Shown one piece after another: positions 1 to 8,749 of a stretch of 64,000 bases of DNA. Position numbers and translations under genes: made by a program. Under the pieces are notes generated by a model. It did no database searches. It had not been told where the DNA came from and saw nothing but the letters and a program-made list of their open reading frames with translations. The stretch comes from Arsenophonus sp048493715 (lineage in GTDB: Bacteria > Pseudomonadota > Gammaproteobacteria > Enterobacterales > Enterobacteriaceae). Position 1 is the first letter of the stretch. Each line of letters starts with the position of its first letter. The stretch covers positions 1 through 64,000 of the forward strand of contig JBGDCZ010000003.1 of assembly GCA_048493715.1 (NCBI GenBank), written 5' to 3'.

Positions 1-2
1 AA

Positions 3-64
3 TAAAAAAAATAAAAAAAATAAAAAAAATAAAAAAAATAAAAAAAATAAAAAAAATAAAAAAA
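3..64. repeat. Perfect 9-bp tandem repeat (T followed by eight A)
   Basis: T residues fall at 3, 12, 21, 30, 39, 48 and 57 with only A between them, giving seven consecutive units of TAAAAAAAA. The array may extend leftwards past the window edge. It is non-coding and lies about 115 bp upstream of a degraded glycosidase gene. The A-tracts are spaced at 9 bp, a little under one helical turn. Copy number in such an array is expected to vary through slippage. Confidence 0.9.
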
Positions 65-179
65 CAATCTAAACGTTATTAACAGATAGCGAATTTTATA
101 AACAACCAAATACTTTATTTAATAATTACAACAAATTTATTTAATAAGATTATAATTTATCAATAGAAGGATAATTAAT

Positions 180-1931
180 ATGTCAGTAAATATTATCTAT
201 CCTGCCACCCCCACAACCGAAAGTTTACATGGCGTAGAAAAAAGAGCGATTGGTAAAAATTTTTTTCTCAACCAAGCTAATGATACCCCTATTTCATTCG
301 CTCCTGGCTTACCCGATTTGGAACAACAATTTGCTCAAATAGGGATCGTTGATCTTCGTACACATGATTGGTATGGACTTTGTGATATTGACAGTTATTT
401 TTATTCAACAGACATTAATTACCTTAATCAGATAACCAATAATACGCCCACTAATCTTAAAGAAAGAATAAACCTTTACGCAACTGATTTTTTTGATCGA
501 AGAACTATTTGTTTAAATGCCCCACAATATTTTACTGCTGTAGAAGAACCAAAATTCAACTGGCAACCAACCGATAGTTATCTTAGAAACTCTTTATCTA
601 ATAAATATTACAAGGTCAGCAAAAACCGAGTATATTATTTAGAATAGGAATAATGCTTAATGGTGGCAAACAAAATCAACCAACGTTGAAAAATATTCTC
701 AATTAGTAGAGAGATATAGCATTAATTATTATTCAATAGGTCTTGCTTACCCGATTTGCGAATATGAAATCTGGAATGAACCTGATCTTTGCTTCTTCTG
801 GTCAACTCCGGCAAATAATCAGCGCGCGGTTGCCGAATTTTATGACTTTTATCGTGCCGTTGCACATACTATTAAAGCAACTGCACCTTGGGTAAAAATT
901 GGTAGTTGCAGAACAGCTTTTGTTTTTAAGAATGAAAATTTTGTCGATAACTTTATTGTTTATATTAAAAATCATCATGTTCCTTTTGATTTTTACTCAT
1001 ATCATTATTACGCTATTGAGACTACCAATCCCAAAAATATTTATGAAATTCAAGATTATGTTCGCAGTACATTAAATAAACATAGCTTTCAGCAGGTAAA
1101 ATGCTATATCACTGAATGGGTCTTAACCACCTATGCTAGTAATATAAATAATAGCAAAAATAAAAGTCATGTTGTGGCAGCCTAACTACTTTCTTTTTTT
1201 AATGCACACAGAACAGGCTGGTGTAGATAAAGCTTACCTATATCGAGCAGATAGAGCAGAATTTGGTCTGTTTGATAATAGCGCTTATGCTAGCTATTAC
1301 AGCCCAAGCATTTTGGCTATATATTCAATTGTCTCTCATCGTGATTCATCAATTGTCAAATTAACCGCCACCGCCAAAACTGGTATAACCACAACTAGCA
1401 CAATTAATGCCAACAACCAAATAAATATATTGATTACCAATCATACAGTCGATCGTGCTATCATCGGCGCAGCCAGTCAAGCAATACTATCGGCTGAGGT
1501 CCCACTGCAACCACAATATTATATTGATCCGACAATACCAGCTACTTTAATCGATAGTGCACGTTGGATAGTGCACGTTGGTATGGTAGCAATACCGTAC
1601 CGTCACGTAATAGAAACAAAGTGCTATATAATGGCAAACCCGTGCTAAATGGCTCTAACTCGCCAAAATTAAAATATGACGATTCCAGTTATCAGGAATC
1701 GAGTAATGGCTATATTGTTACGGTAAAGATATTCCGACTCATTTTAATAACTATAGGGTTATTTTACATAAAGTCTTTAACGGCAGACAACGTCAGTCAC
1801 TCAATGGTGAAAACTGTATTTATCAACCCCGTGGCACTATCCCTCAATCTCGAGAGATAGTTATCAAAGATGATGATCCTGTTACAGCTGTAAATAATAC
1901 ATTAGCTTTAATAACAATCGAATTATATTAG
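180..1931 (+). pseudogene. Degraded GH39-like glycoside hydrolase
   Basis: Joined across frames, the translation reads as one family-39-type glycosidase. The N-terminal part has RTHDWYG and the phrase NWQPTDSYLR. After a shift near 630-660 comes the acid/base region EIWNEPDL with CFFW, then the presumed nucleophile region ITEW. A second shift near 1180 leads to HTEQAGVDKAYLYRAD and the typical late segment GLFDNSAYASYYSPSILAIYS. A third shift is caused by an exact 14-bp duplication at 1553-1580, and a fourth near 1730 restores the C-terminus to the TAG at 1929-1931. The ATG at 180 follows AGAAGGATAATTAAT. Seen: motifs and frame breaks. Known: GH39 enzymes use a Glu in NEP as acid/base and a second Glu as nucleophile. 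Inferred: a horizontally acquired carbohydrate-active enzyme that is now inactive. The substrate cannot be told. Confidence 0.75.
1553..1580. repeat. 14-bp tandem duplication causing a frameshift
   Basis: GATAGTGCACGTTG occurs at 1553-1566 and again immediately at 1567-1580. Removing one copy joins the upstream frame (ending LIDSARW) to the downstream frame (YGSNTVPSRNRNKVLYNGKP). A 14-bp insertion cannot be a homopolymer sequencing slip, so this is good evidence that the glycosidase gene is really broken. Confidence 0.92.
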
Positions 1932-2347
1932 GTTAATTGTTATTTTTTGTTCACTGACAAAATATTAAATCTCTTATTAAAGAAAGAGTAGTTTGTCACT
2001 AGCCGTCAATTAAATAATTTTTTAAGCAATGATATCGCCACTTATTTAAATAATAAATTTTATTGTTCAAACAATGATAAAAAATTATTTTGTTATTAAT
2101 AACATAAAAATTATATTATTCATTTTAATTATATCTGAATAAAAAATTCTGACTTTTTATTTCCACTCTGGATTAACATTAAAGTTCATAATTATTAATT
2201 CAGTTATACAATATATTTCAGCTATAAAGAAAAATTTTTCATCAATTTCAATTATCTAAAATAAAATTTATTATGCTAATTTTTTAGTTGGATTAATAAT
2301 CTGAAATAATAATTATAAATCATGTAGTAAAAATATGGAACTTAAAA
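1932..2347. other. Intergenic stretch, no gene recognised
   Basis: Very AT-rich sequence between the broken glycosidase and the broken protease. No open frame with recognisable protein and no clear terminator was found. Promoter signals for the downstream protease gene may lie here, but none stands out. Confidence 0.5.
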
Positions 2348-3660
2348 ATGAAAAAACATAAATTTATTATAAAATTTAATAAATCTGTTATACTTGAAAG
2401 GAAAGATAATAATAAATTAATTTTAAAATCTGCTGTATTTAAAGATAGCTTTCTCAACAATTTTAATGACTATTCTAATTATGGATTAGAATTTACTGAC
2501 CATGAAAAACCAGGTCATTAATTGCGAAAACCTTACTGGTATTTGCTATGTGGCAGAAGCTGACAATATGCAATTCGTGAATTACAACTTTTAGCTGATA
2601 AAATAAATAGTTATGATTTTGTTGAGTACGCTTATATTGAACATACGGAGACACCACCACCATTAGTGTAATTACCAGATAATTAAGCCATGGCAAATTT
2701 ATAATACTCCTAATTTTAATCCACTCCAGGGTTATCAAGGTGGAATCACCGATGATCAAATTGGTATTGATATCGAATATACTTGGTCGCTCGGTATAAC
2801 TGGACAAGGGATCCGCTTTGCCGATATCGAAGGTGGATTTGATTTTAACCATGTTAATTTAAAAAGAAAAAGTTTTATTAATCTGTCACCAGAATATCCG
2901 CTGAAAAATGAACATGGTACCGCGGTTACGGAATAATGTATGCCAAAGATATGGGATTTGGTATAAAAGGATTAGTGCATGGGGCAGATATTTTTTATGG
3001 TGTTTCAGAAGCTCCGGCCGGACGTGTTAATAGAATTGTTAAAGCATTAAAATACTTAAGGGCAGGAAACATATTTATCTATGAATTACAATCGATGGGT
3101 CCTCGTAATAAATATGTCCCAGCCGGTTATCAACAAGCAGTTTGGGATATCAAAAAAGAGGCCACCGATGCCGGTATTATTATCATTATGGCAGCCGGCA
3201 ATAGCGCTGAAGATTTAGACTATAAAGTATACAATGAATATAGAAACCATCCATAATGGTGACGGTGATAATGGTGTCATCCGGGTTGGTGAGGGCGATA
3301 AAAAACACCTGATACCAACTGATTTCAAAATTTATGGCAGCATTATGTACAAGGCTGGGGTCTAAATGTTGTCACAACCGGTTATAACGATCTATACGAT
3401 AAGGGTAAGCATAATAATTATACCCATACTTTCTCGGGGACATCATCTGCTACACCGATTGTTGCTTCCGCTGTGGTAGCGATCCAATCATGGTATAAAA
3501 AATATATTGGTGATGTGCTTAAACCGAAAGACATGCGTTCACTTTTAATTGAAACCGGCACACCACAAGGATACCATCAGTCTAGTAATAATGGATAAAT
3601 ATTGGCCCATTGTCTAATGTGCGACGAGCAATTAATACGCTACATAGACGTTTACAATAA
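2348..3660 (+). pseudogene. Degraded subtilisin-like serine protease (S8 family)
   Basis: The catalytic triad of subtilases can be read across several frames: the Asp region GIRFADIEGGFDFNHVNL, the His region NEHGTAVTE, the stabilising AAGNS region, and the Ser region FSGTSSATPIVASAVV at about 3430-3475. The N-terminus starts MKKHKFIIKFNKSVI and stops at TAA near 2518, so a prodomain-like leader is cut off. Further breaks follow the His box (near 2935), near 3256, near 3340 and near 3597, where the frame jumps to the tail PLSNVRRAINTLHRRLQ ending at 3658-3660. Two separate intact-looking frames remain but neither holds the whole triad. Inferred: a secreted or effector-type protease acquired by transfer and now inactive. 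Confidence 0.85.
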
Positions 3661-3740
3661 AGTAGTATCTACCAGCAACCCAAATTAACTACTGGTAATG
3701 AAATATATTGTCATTTAACAATTTTTTAGCAAATTAACTT

Positions 3741-3790
3741 AAACCAGATCTCAAGTTTTAGCTATTAAACAAATTGAGATCTGGTTTTTT
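3741..3790 (+). terminator. Rho-independent terminator after the protease pseudogene
   Basis: AAACCAGATCTCAA at 3741-3754 pairs perfectly with TTGAGATCTGGTTT at 3774-3787, with a 19-nt loop and T residues to 3790. It lies 80 bp past the last stop of the protease wreck and would end its transcript. Confidence 0.85.
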
Positions 3791-3845
3791 ATCGTATTGG
3801 TTAAAAATAATAATATTAAATATTATGAAAAATAGAAAATGCCAT

Positions 3846-3868
3846 AAAAAAAGCCAGTTTAAACTGGC
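3846..3868 (-). terminator. Terminator-like hairpin, minus strand
   Basis: GCCAGTTTAAACTGGC at 3853-3868 is a perfect palindrome, followed on the minus strand by seven T. No minus-strand gene was found upstream of it (positions above 3868), so it may be the relic of a lost gene or the end of a small RNA. Confidence 0.5.
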
Positions 3869-4172
3869 AAACATATCAAACACAACACCAGGGAAAATCT
3901 CTATCTAACAAGAATAAAATGAACAAAAGTAAGGCGTAGAAATTGCTAGGACTACTTAGAGGATAGGTTAAAAATAATTATTTTCTATTTTTATTGATAA
4001 TAATATAAAGCAAATCAAAAAAACCGTCCTGTTCAATTTGCAGTTAATGAAAAAATAAGACTAATAGTACTACCGAACAATTACTCTTAATCAACTGAAT
4101 TATAATATTTTTTTAATTTTTTTCTGCTATAATGGTACATTATTACTAGCAAAATGACAACAAGTTACAAAA

Positions 4173-4736
4173 ATGAAAATAGGTCTTTTTTATGGTTCTA
4201 GTACCTGTTATACCGAAATGGTTGCAGAGAAAATCCAGTATAATCTAGGTGAAGACTTAGTTGATTTACATAATATTAAAGATATTTCGCCACAATTAAT
4301 GGAAAATTATGAAATCTTAATCTTAGGTATTCCTACCTGGGATTTTGGCGAACTACAAGAAGACTGGCACACAATTTGGGATGAATTCTGTTCGTTAAAT
4401 CTAGCCGGCAAAATTGTGTCTCTATACGGCTTAGGTGATCAAATTGATTACAGTGACTGGTTTCTAGATGCACTCGGCATGCTTTATGAACAGCTATTAC
4501 TGATGCAAGTTAAGTTTGTCGGTTTCTGGCCAACAACAGGATATACTTTTAGCAGTCTTAAACCATTAACAACTGATGGCAGCCAGTTTGTCGGGCTAGT
4601 GCTTGATGAAGTCAACCAATTCCAACAAACAGACGAAAGAATTAAACAGTGGTGTATTCAAATATTAAATGAAATAGAAGCCTTATATAAGGCTTCTATT
4701 TCATATCAAATATCAGGGTACTGCAACAGCAATTGA
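4173..4736 (+). CDS. fldB: Flavodoxin 2
   Basis: FMN-binding flavodoxin that carries electrons in the cytoplasm, for example to radical and Fe-S enzymes. The N-terminus MKIGLFYGSSTCYTE is the phosphate-binding loop of long-chain flavodoxins, and ILGIPTWDFGELQEDW and YGLGDQIDYSDWF are the flavin-contacting loops. It is 187 residues; E. coli FldB is about 173. The extra C-terminal residues are encoded by a perfect 32-bp palindrome (4671-4702) and by a 31-bp overlap with the 3' end of the convergent cptA. As in E. coli it neighbours ygfX-ygfY-ygfZ. The core fold looks intact. Confidence 0.93.
   Translation: MKIGLFYGSSTCYTEMVAEKIQYNLGEDLVDLHNIKDISPQLMENYEILILGIPTWDFGELQEDWHTIWDEFCSLNLAGKIVSLYGLGDQIDYSDWFLDALGMLYEQLLLMQVKFVGFWPTTGYTFSSLKPLTTDGSQFVGLVLDEVNQFQQTDERIKQWCIQILNEIEALYKASISYQISGYCNSN
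4671..4702. terminator. Perfect 32-bp palindrome at the fldB/cptA convergence
   Basis: GAAATAGAAGCCTTAT at 4671-4686 is followed directly by its exact reverse complement at 4687-4702. It sits inside the last codons of fldB and 4 bp beyond the end of cptA on the other strand. Its position between convergent genes suggests a bidirectional transcription terminator, although it lacks long T-tracts. Confidence 0.7.
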
Positions 4737-5113
4737 TTTAAATTTCGCCACTCCTCTTCAGGCATACTGTCCGAAGCAATCCATAATTTAATCCGCTTAT
4801 TACATTGCAATGAACGAAGAGTGAGTTTTATACCAAATAAACAAAACCAAGGTTTTTTAACAATCAGCCATTCGCTTTTCTTCCACTGCATCTTATTACC
4901 ATTAAGTAAAACTAAACTTCCTTTACAACGGCTTATATTTTTTTGACTCCTTCCCCAACTCGCCACAATCAATAAGGTCGCTATCAACCAAGTGACCAGA
5001 TTATTTGGCGGCCAAGATGAAAAGAAAACTAACAAGCCAATTCCTACATGTACTCCCGTTGAAAAAAGCTGTGTCAGCCACGAAACATTGATATTAAATT
5101 TCCAAAGAACCAC
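4706..5113 (-). CDS. cptA: Inner-membrane protein YgfX (CptA)
   Basis: Small membrane protein of 135 residues whose start MVLWKFNINVSW and the run SEWLIVKKPW followed by LWIASDSMPEEEWRNL match E. coli YgfX. Two closely spaced hydrophobic segments (about residues 18-32 and 38-50) form a membrane hairpin, and the rest is cytoplasmic. It overlaps the 3' end of sdhE by 20 bp, so the two are translationally linked. The partner has been described as a toxin-antitoxin-like pair with YgfY, but SdhE's flavinylation role is better supported. The function of CptA itself remains uncertain. Confidence 0.88.
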   Translation of the reverse strand: MVLWKFNINVSWLTQLFSTGVHVGIGLLVFFSSWPPNNLVTWLIATLLIVASWGRSQKNISRCKGSLVLLNGNKMQWKKSEWLIVKKPWFCLFGIKLTLRSLQCNKRIKLWIASDSMPEEEWRNLNQLLLQYPDI

Positions 5114-5360
5114 GTTGTTTATTTCTACTCTGTATCAATCGAATCATTTGATAAAGACCATCATCATCAGGACGTCCATGATTCATCAACCAGTTGAACA
5201 AATCAGGATCTGTACACTCTAGTAAACGAACAAACAGACATTTCTCATCCTCTGTGAGTGAATCATATTCATACTCAAAAAAAGGCATGATGGCGATGTC
5301 CAACTCACGCATTCCTCTGCGACATGCCCAGTGGATCCTGGGTTTATTATTGATATCCAT
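5094..5360 (-). CDS. sdhE: Succinate dehydrogenase flavinylation factor SdhE (YgfY)
   Basis: Small soluble protein (88 residues) that promotes covalent FAD attachment to SdhA and FrdA. The conserved RGxxE motif is present as RRGMREL near residues 14-20, followed by the acidic segment FFEYEYDSLTEDEK and LLECTDPDLFNWL typical of the family. It is the first gene of the sdhE-cptA pair and divergent from ygfZ. Confidence 0.95.
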   Translation of the reverse strand: MDINNKPRIHWACRRGMRELDIAIMPFFEYEYDSLTEDEKCLFVRLLECTDPDLFNWLMNHGRPDDDGLYQMIRLIQSRNKQRGSLEI

Positions 5361-5619
5361 ACGATAAAATAACCTTAAAAACTTTTGTGAATAATTTTCG
5401 ATTCCATATCAAAATTTAGCGTAGCAAATTCTTATCAATATCGGAATGATTTAAGTAACATTTTTGTAAAAACCACTACTAGTCACTAACAAAAAACTTA
5501 GTATAGATAAATTATTCGATATTAATTCTGTTAGCTAATAATGGTAATATTACTTGCTTTGTCAGCTAGCTATTTTACCATTATGACTACTCTTATCTAG
5601 GTTACTAGCGGATGATCAC

Positions 5620-6606
5620 ATGATAAGCCTAAATAAATTTATACCAGCGACTTACGAAACCGACCAACAATTACCATTAACGTTAATGTCACTTAATGAC
5701 TGGAGTTTTATAACAGCAACCGGGGTTGATGCCGAAAAATATCTCCAGGGTCAATTAACCGCGGATATCGCCGCATTAAGCCCACAACAACACGTATTCA
5801 CCACCCACTGTGATGCCAAAGGAAAAATGTGGAGCACGCTACGTTTATTTCACTACAAAGAAGGTTTTGGCTATATTTTACGTACTAGTGTGGCAACAAA
5901 ACAACTGAGTGAACTAAAAAAATACGCTGTTTTCTCGCAAATCACACTCAGCCAACAACATAATATTATACTGTTAGGTGTTGCAGGCCATGGTGCTCGT
6001 GAAGCATTAAAAAGCCACTTTGCTCAATTACCCAATAAGGAAAAATCCGTTATCCATCTTGAACAAACCGCTTTATTGCATTTTAGCTTACCGACAGAAC
6101 GTTTTTTAATTGCTACAGATATAGCAAATGCCACTAAACTAACCAAACATTTCCCTCTGCATGGTGATAGTCAACAATGGCTAGCTCTAGATATTGCTGC
6201 AGGTATGGCTAATATTGATGTTGAGAATAGCGAACAATTTATTCCCCAAGCCGTTAATCTACAAGCATTGCCAGACAGTATTAGTTTTCACAAAGGCTGT
6301 TACAGCGGGCAGGAAATGGTCGCTCGAGCAAAATATCGTGGTGCTAATAAACGAGCCATGTATTGGTTAACCGGCACAGCAAATAGGCTACCAAAGGCAG
6401 GCGAGGCTATCGAGTGGAAAATAGGCGATAATTGGCGGTGTACTGGAACGATATTGGCCGGAGTTAAGTTAACTGACACCACTATCAGTGTGCAACTAGT
6501 CATGAACCATGATATGCCGAAAGAGAGTGTTTTTCGTCTGGTAGGAGACGAGCAAAGTCAACTAACAATTCAACCTTTACCTTATTTGTTGACAAAAGAG
6601 GAATAA
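5620..6606 (+). CDS. ygfZ: tRNA-modifying/Fe-S repair protein YgfZ
   Basis: Folate-dependent protein of the GcvT-like fold that helps maintain certain Fe-S enzymes, including the tRNA methylthiolase MiaB. The signature KGCYSGQEMVAR (family KGCYxGQE) contains the functionally important Cys. The length of 328 residues matches E. coli (326). It starts at an ATG preceded by AGCGGATGATCAC. It is divergent from sdhE across a 259-bp spacer. It is the last backbone gene before a stretch where E. coli has yqfA, bglA and gcvP-gcvH but this genome does not. Confidence 0.95.
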   Translation: MISLNKFIPATYETDQQLPLTLMSLNDWSFITATGVDAEKYLQGQLTADIAALSPQQHVFTTHCDAKGKMWSTLRLFHYKEGFGYILRTSVATKQLSELKKYAVFSQITLSQQHNIILLGVAGHGAREALKSHFAQLPNKEKSVIHLEQTALLHFSLPTERFLIATDIANATKLTKHFPLHGDSQQWLALDIAAGMANIDVENSEQFIPQAVNLQALPDSISFHKGCYSGQEMVARAKYRGANKRAMYWLTGTANRLPKAGEAIEWKIGDNWRCTGTILAGVKLTDTTISVQLVMNHDMPKESVFRLVGDEQSQLTIQPLPYLLTKEE

Positions 6607-6663
6607 AATAGCATTTTATTGCTAATAAAAATTTATTTAGATAAATATCCTTTCAGATAGTAA

Positions 6664-6690
6664 AACAGGGATCGCAAAAATATCCCTGTT
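6664..6690 (+). terminator. Hairpin downstream of ygfZ
   Basis: AACAGGGAT (6664-6672) pairs with ATCCCTGTT (6682-6690) around a 9-nt loop. The T-tract after it is poor, so it is a weak terminator candidate for ygfZ. Confidence 0.45.
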
Positions 6691-6887
6691 ATAAAATTAA
6701 TAATTAAGCATTTTTGCTTATTTCATTGGTGAAAACTTAAGCAGCGTCTCCATTGCTACATACTAACCTTATGGTTTAATAAGTTAGAATAACCCTATTT
6801 ATTAAGTATTAGATTAATATTATTTAATAATTCTATTAAGGAATAAATTAACTTGTTAATAGTTATAACAAAAATAGGCTTAAATAG

Positions 6888-7723
6888 TTAATCAACACAC
6901 AATGTATAATTTATTGTTGTAGTAGGCAGCATATTATTCTGTATTAACCAATCCGACAGAACGGTAAAATTAGCATCAATAATCAAATTGATATCGTCAG
7001 AAGATAATTTAAGATTTAAAAATCTAAGCTCTAATTTTGATATCTCAATTTCTCCTGTTGAGTCAGCTGCTGGCTTATGTTTTTTACTATCTTCGTCATA
7101 ACAAAATTTTATTTCGGCTGAGTATAAATATAATCTAACAACATTTAATGTTGAACTTATTACAGTATAAGTTAACAAAATATTACTATCTTTATCCGAG
7201 ATATTTTCGATAGAATTACTGATTAGTATTTCTAAGTATGTTTTGATATATTGTTTTTCTTGTACAGATGTTTGATAATACTGCTGAGATATTTTTTCAA
7301 ATAAGCTTTTATAGTTATTCTTACTTGTAATAAATTTTATCAGTCGATGAGGTTTCGATAAAAAATAGACCTCTCGATAAAATGGATGACAGATACTTAT
7401 GAAATTTTCACTATTTCCCTGTTTATTTGTTGACAGGGGCTCCCAGCCGGTATTTTCTTTAACTAAAGATATTAAAGATGTTACTATATGTTGTGGATAA
7501 TCTATAAGTATTGATTATAGCTTGCCAATTTTTTTATTTGTAAACATCTCTTTCAATATATATTCTTCTGCTAATATCCTTTTTATATCATTACCAACAG
7601 CAATCACACCACTACTGATCATATCCGATTTTAATTTTTATTATCAATAAGATATTTATTCAAATAACAATTATATGTTTTACTCAGAATTAAACGTAAA
7701 TTTTTATTTTTTGCTATATTCAT
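6888..7723 (-). pseudogene. Degraded gene of unknown family
   Basis: A minus-strand frame begins MNIAKNKNLRLILSKTYN at 7723, ends after about 30 codons, and resumes in another frame at MISSGVIAVGNDIKRIL. That frame meets a TAA near 7515 and continues in the same frame through IDYPQHIVTSLISLVKEN, SICHPFYREVYFLSKPHRL and a long C-terminal part to the stop at 6888. The reconstructed protein is about 275 residues, Lys/Ile/Asn-rich and without membrane segments. I do not recognise a domain. It replaces backbone genes, has low-GC codon use and neighbours another unknown wreck, so transfer followed by decay is likely. A fragment starting at a TTG (7178) could still be translated. Confidence 0.6.
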
Positions 7724-7840
7724 AAAATATCCGATTTTATTATATATTTTAAAAATAATAATTAATTTACCTCTTCTATTTAAAATAAAAATAAGAAGAG
7801 GTGATAGTTGTTATTTATTATCAAAACAATAGGTTATTGT

Positions 7841-8671
7841 TTATTTTTTATCTTTGGCTTTTATTTTCATGCTTTTTATCCATTCTTCTAAATCACTTCT
7901 AGTCGTATTAATCAGAATTTCAGCAATTTTCTTATCATAAATAAAAGTATGCATTTTTAGTACAAGGCTTTTTTATCTGTATGCGAGAAACATATTTATC
8001 CGTAGGCTGACTTTTTGTATTGCCAGCCTGTTTTTCAAATATAATATGAGAAGAGTGTATATAAAATTTCACATCATCTTTATTTACCTATGCGATAACA
8101 CCTTGGGTAAATAGGATACTAGTATTTTCTGTTCAGAATAATATAACGCAGCTTTAGCTAACTGAGTAACTGAATTTTTAATCTTATTCTTATCAACCCC
8201 AGTAATACTATCATATATATCTACAATTTTATCAATGAGTTCATCATAATTCTCTTCTTGATAATTAAGATCGAGTAACTTATCTTCCTCCACCACCATT
8301 AGCACATTTTTTTTCATTTCTTCGGCATAAGTTATATATGCTTCAGAATTACCTGACATGGATGGTTTTTGTGGATCATAACCAACGCCCCCCATTACTA
8401 TCGTACTTAACATAGCAAGAAGGCCATTTGTCGGTGATTCTGCTAATTTTTCAGCAATAACATCCGTTGATGTGCCGTCTCTATTCATTTCATTAAATTG
8501 TTGAGCAATGAGCAAATCTTTATCTTGATTAGCGCCAATAATATCTCCTGTGGATAACGTAATTTTTGAATTACTATCATAGCCACTGTTCAATAATGCT
8601 GGCGCTAGTATTAATGTCTGAATCCAATCAATTAATTTTTTATATCGTTCTTCCTTATTTATTTCAGTCAT
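7841..8671 (-). pseudogene. Unknown protein with frameshifted C-terminus
   Basis: The ATG at 8671 (MTEINKEERYKKLIDW) is chosen because GGAG lies about 7 nt upstream; an earlier in-frame ATG at 8722 lacks this. The main frame runs 195 residues to 8084. Frames downstream then continue with VNKDDVKFYIHSSHIIFEKQ and, after another shift near 7955, MHTFIYDKKIAEILINTTR and the tail to 7841. The original protein was about 275 residues: soluble, acidic, with a hydrophobic glycine stretch LLAMLSTIVMGGVGYD. I do not recognise the family. It may still yield a truncated product. It sits where gcvP-gcvH lie in E. coli. Confidence 0.6.
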
Positions 8672-8749
8672 AAACGCTCCATATTTAATAATGACAAAAT
8701 TATTATTAATAATAACTGCCATAAAAAAACATAATACAATCCCTTTTAG

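Larger units (their letters stand above)
3661..4172. other. Intergenic region with two terminator-like hairpins
   Basis: The region between the protease wreck and fldB holds a strong plus-strand terminator (3741-3790) and a smaller minus-strand one (3846-3868). No protein was recognised. In E. coli xerD and dsbC lie on this side of fldB; no trace of either was seen. A TATAAT at 4128-4133, about 40 bp before fldB, is a plausible -10 element for fldB, although no good -35 was seen. Confidence 0.5.

Noticed and set aside
5538..5582. AATGGTAA/TTACCATT inverted repeat upstream of ygfZ
   Set aside because: Short arms 28 bp apart in AT-rich DNA; it could be chance, and no known operator matches.
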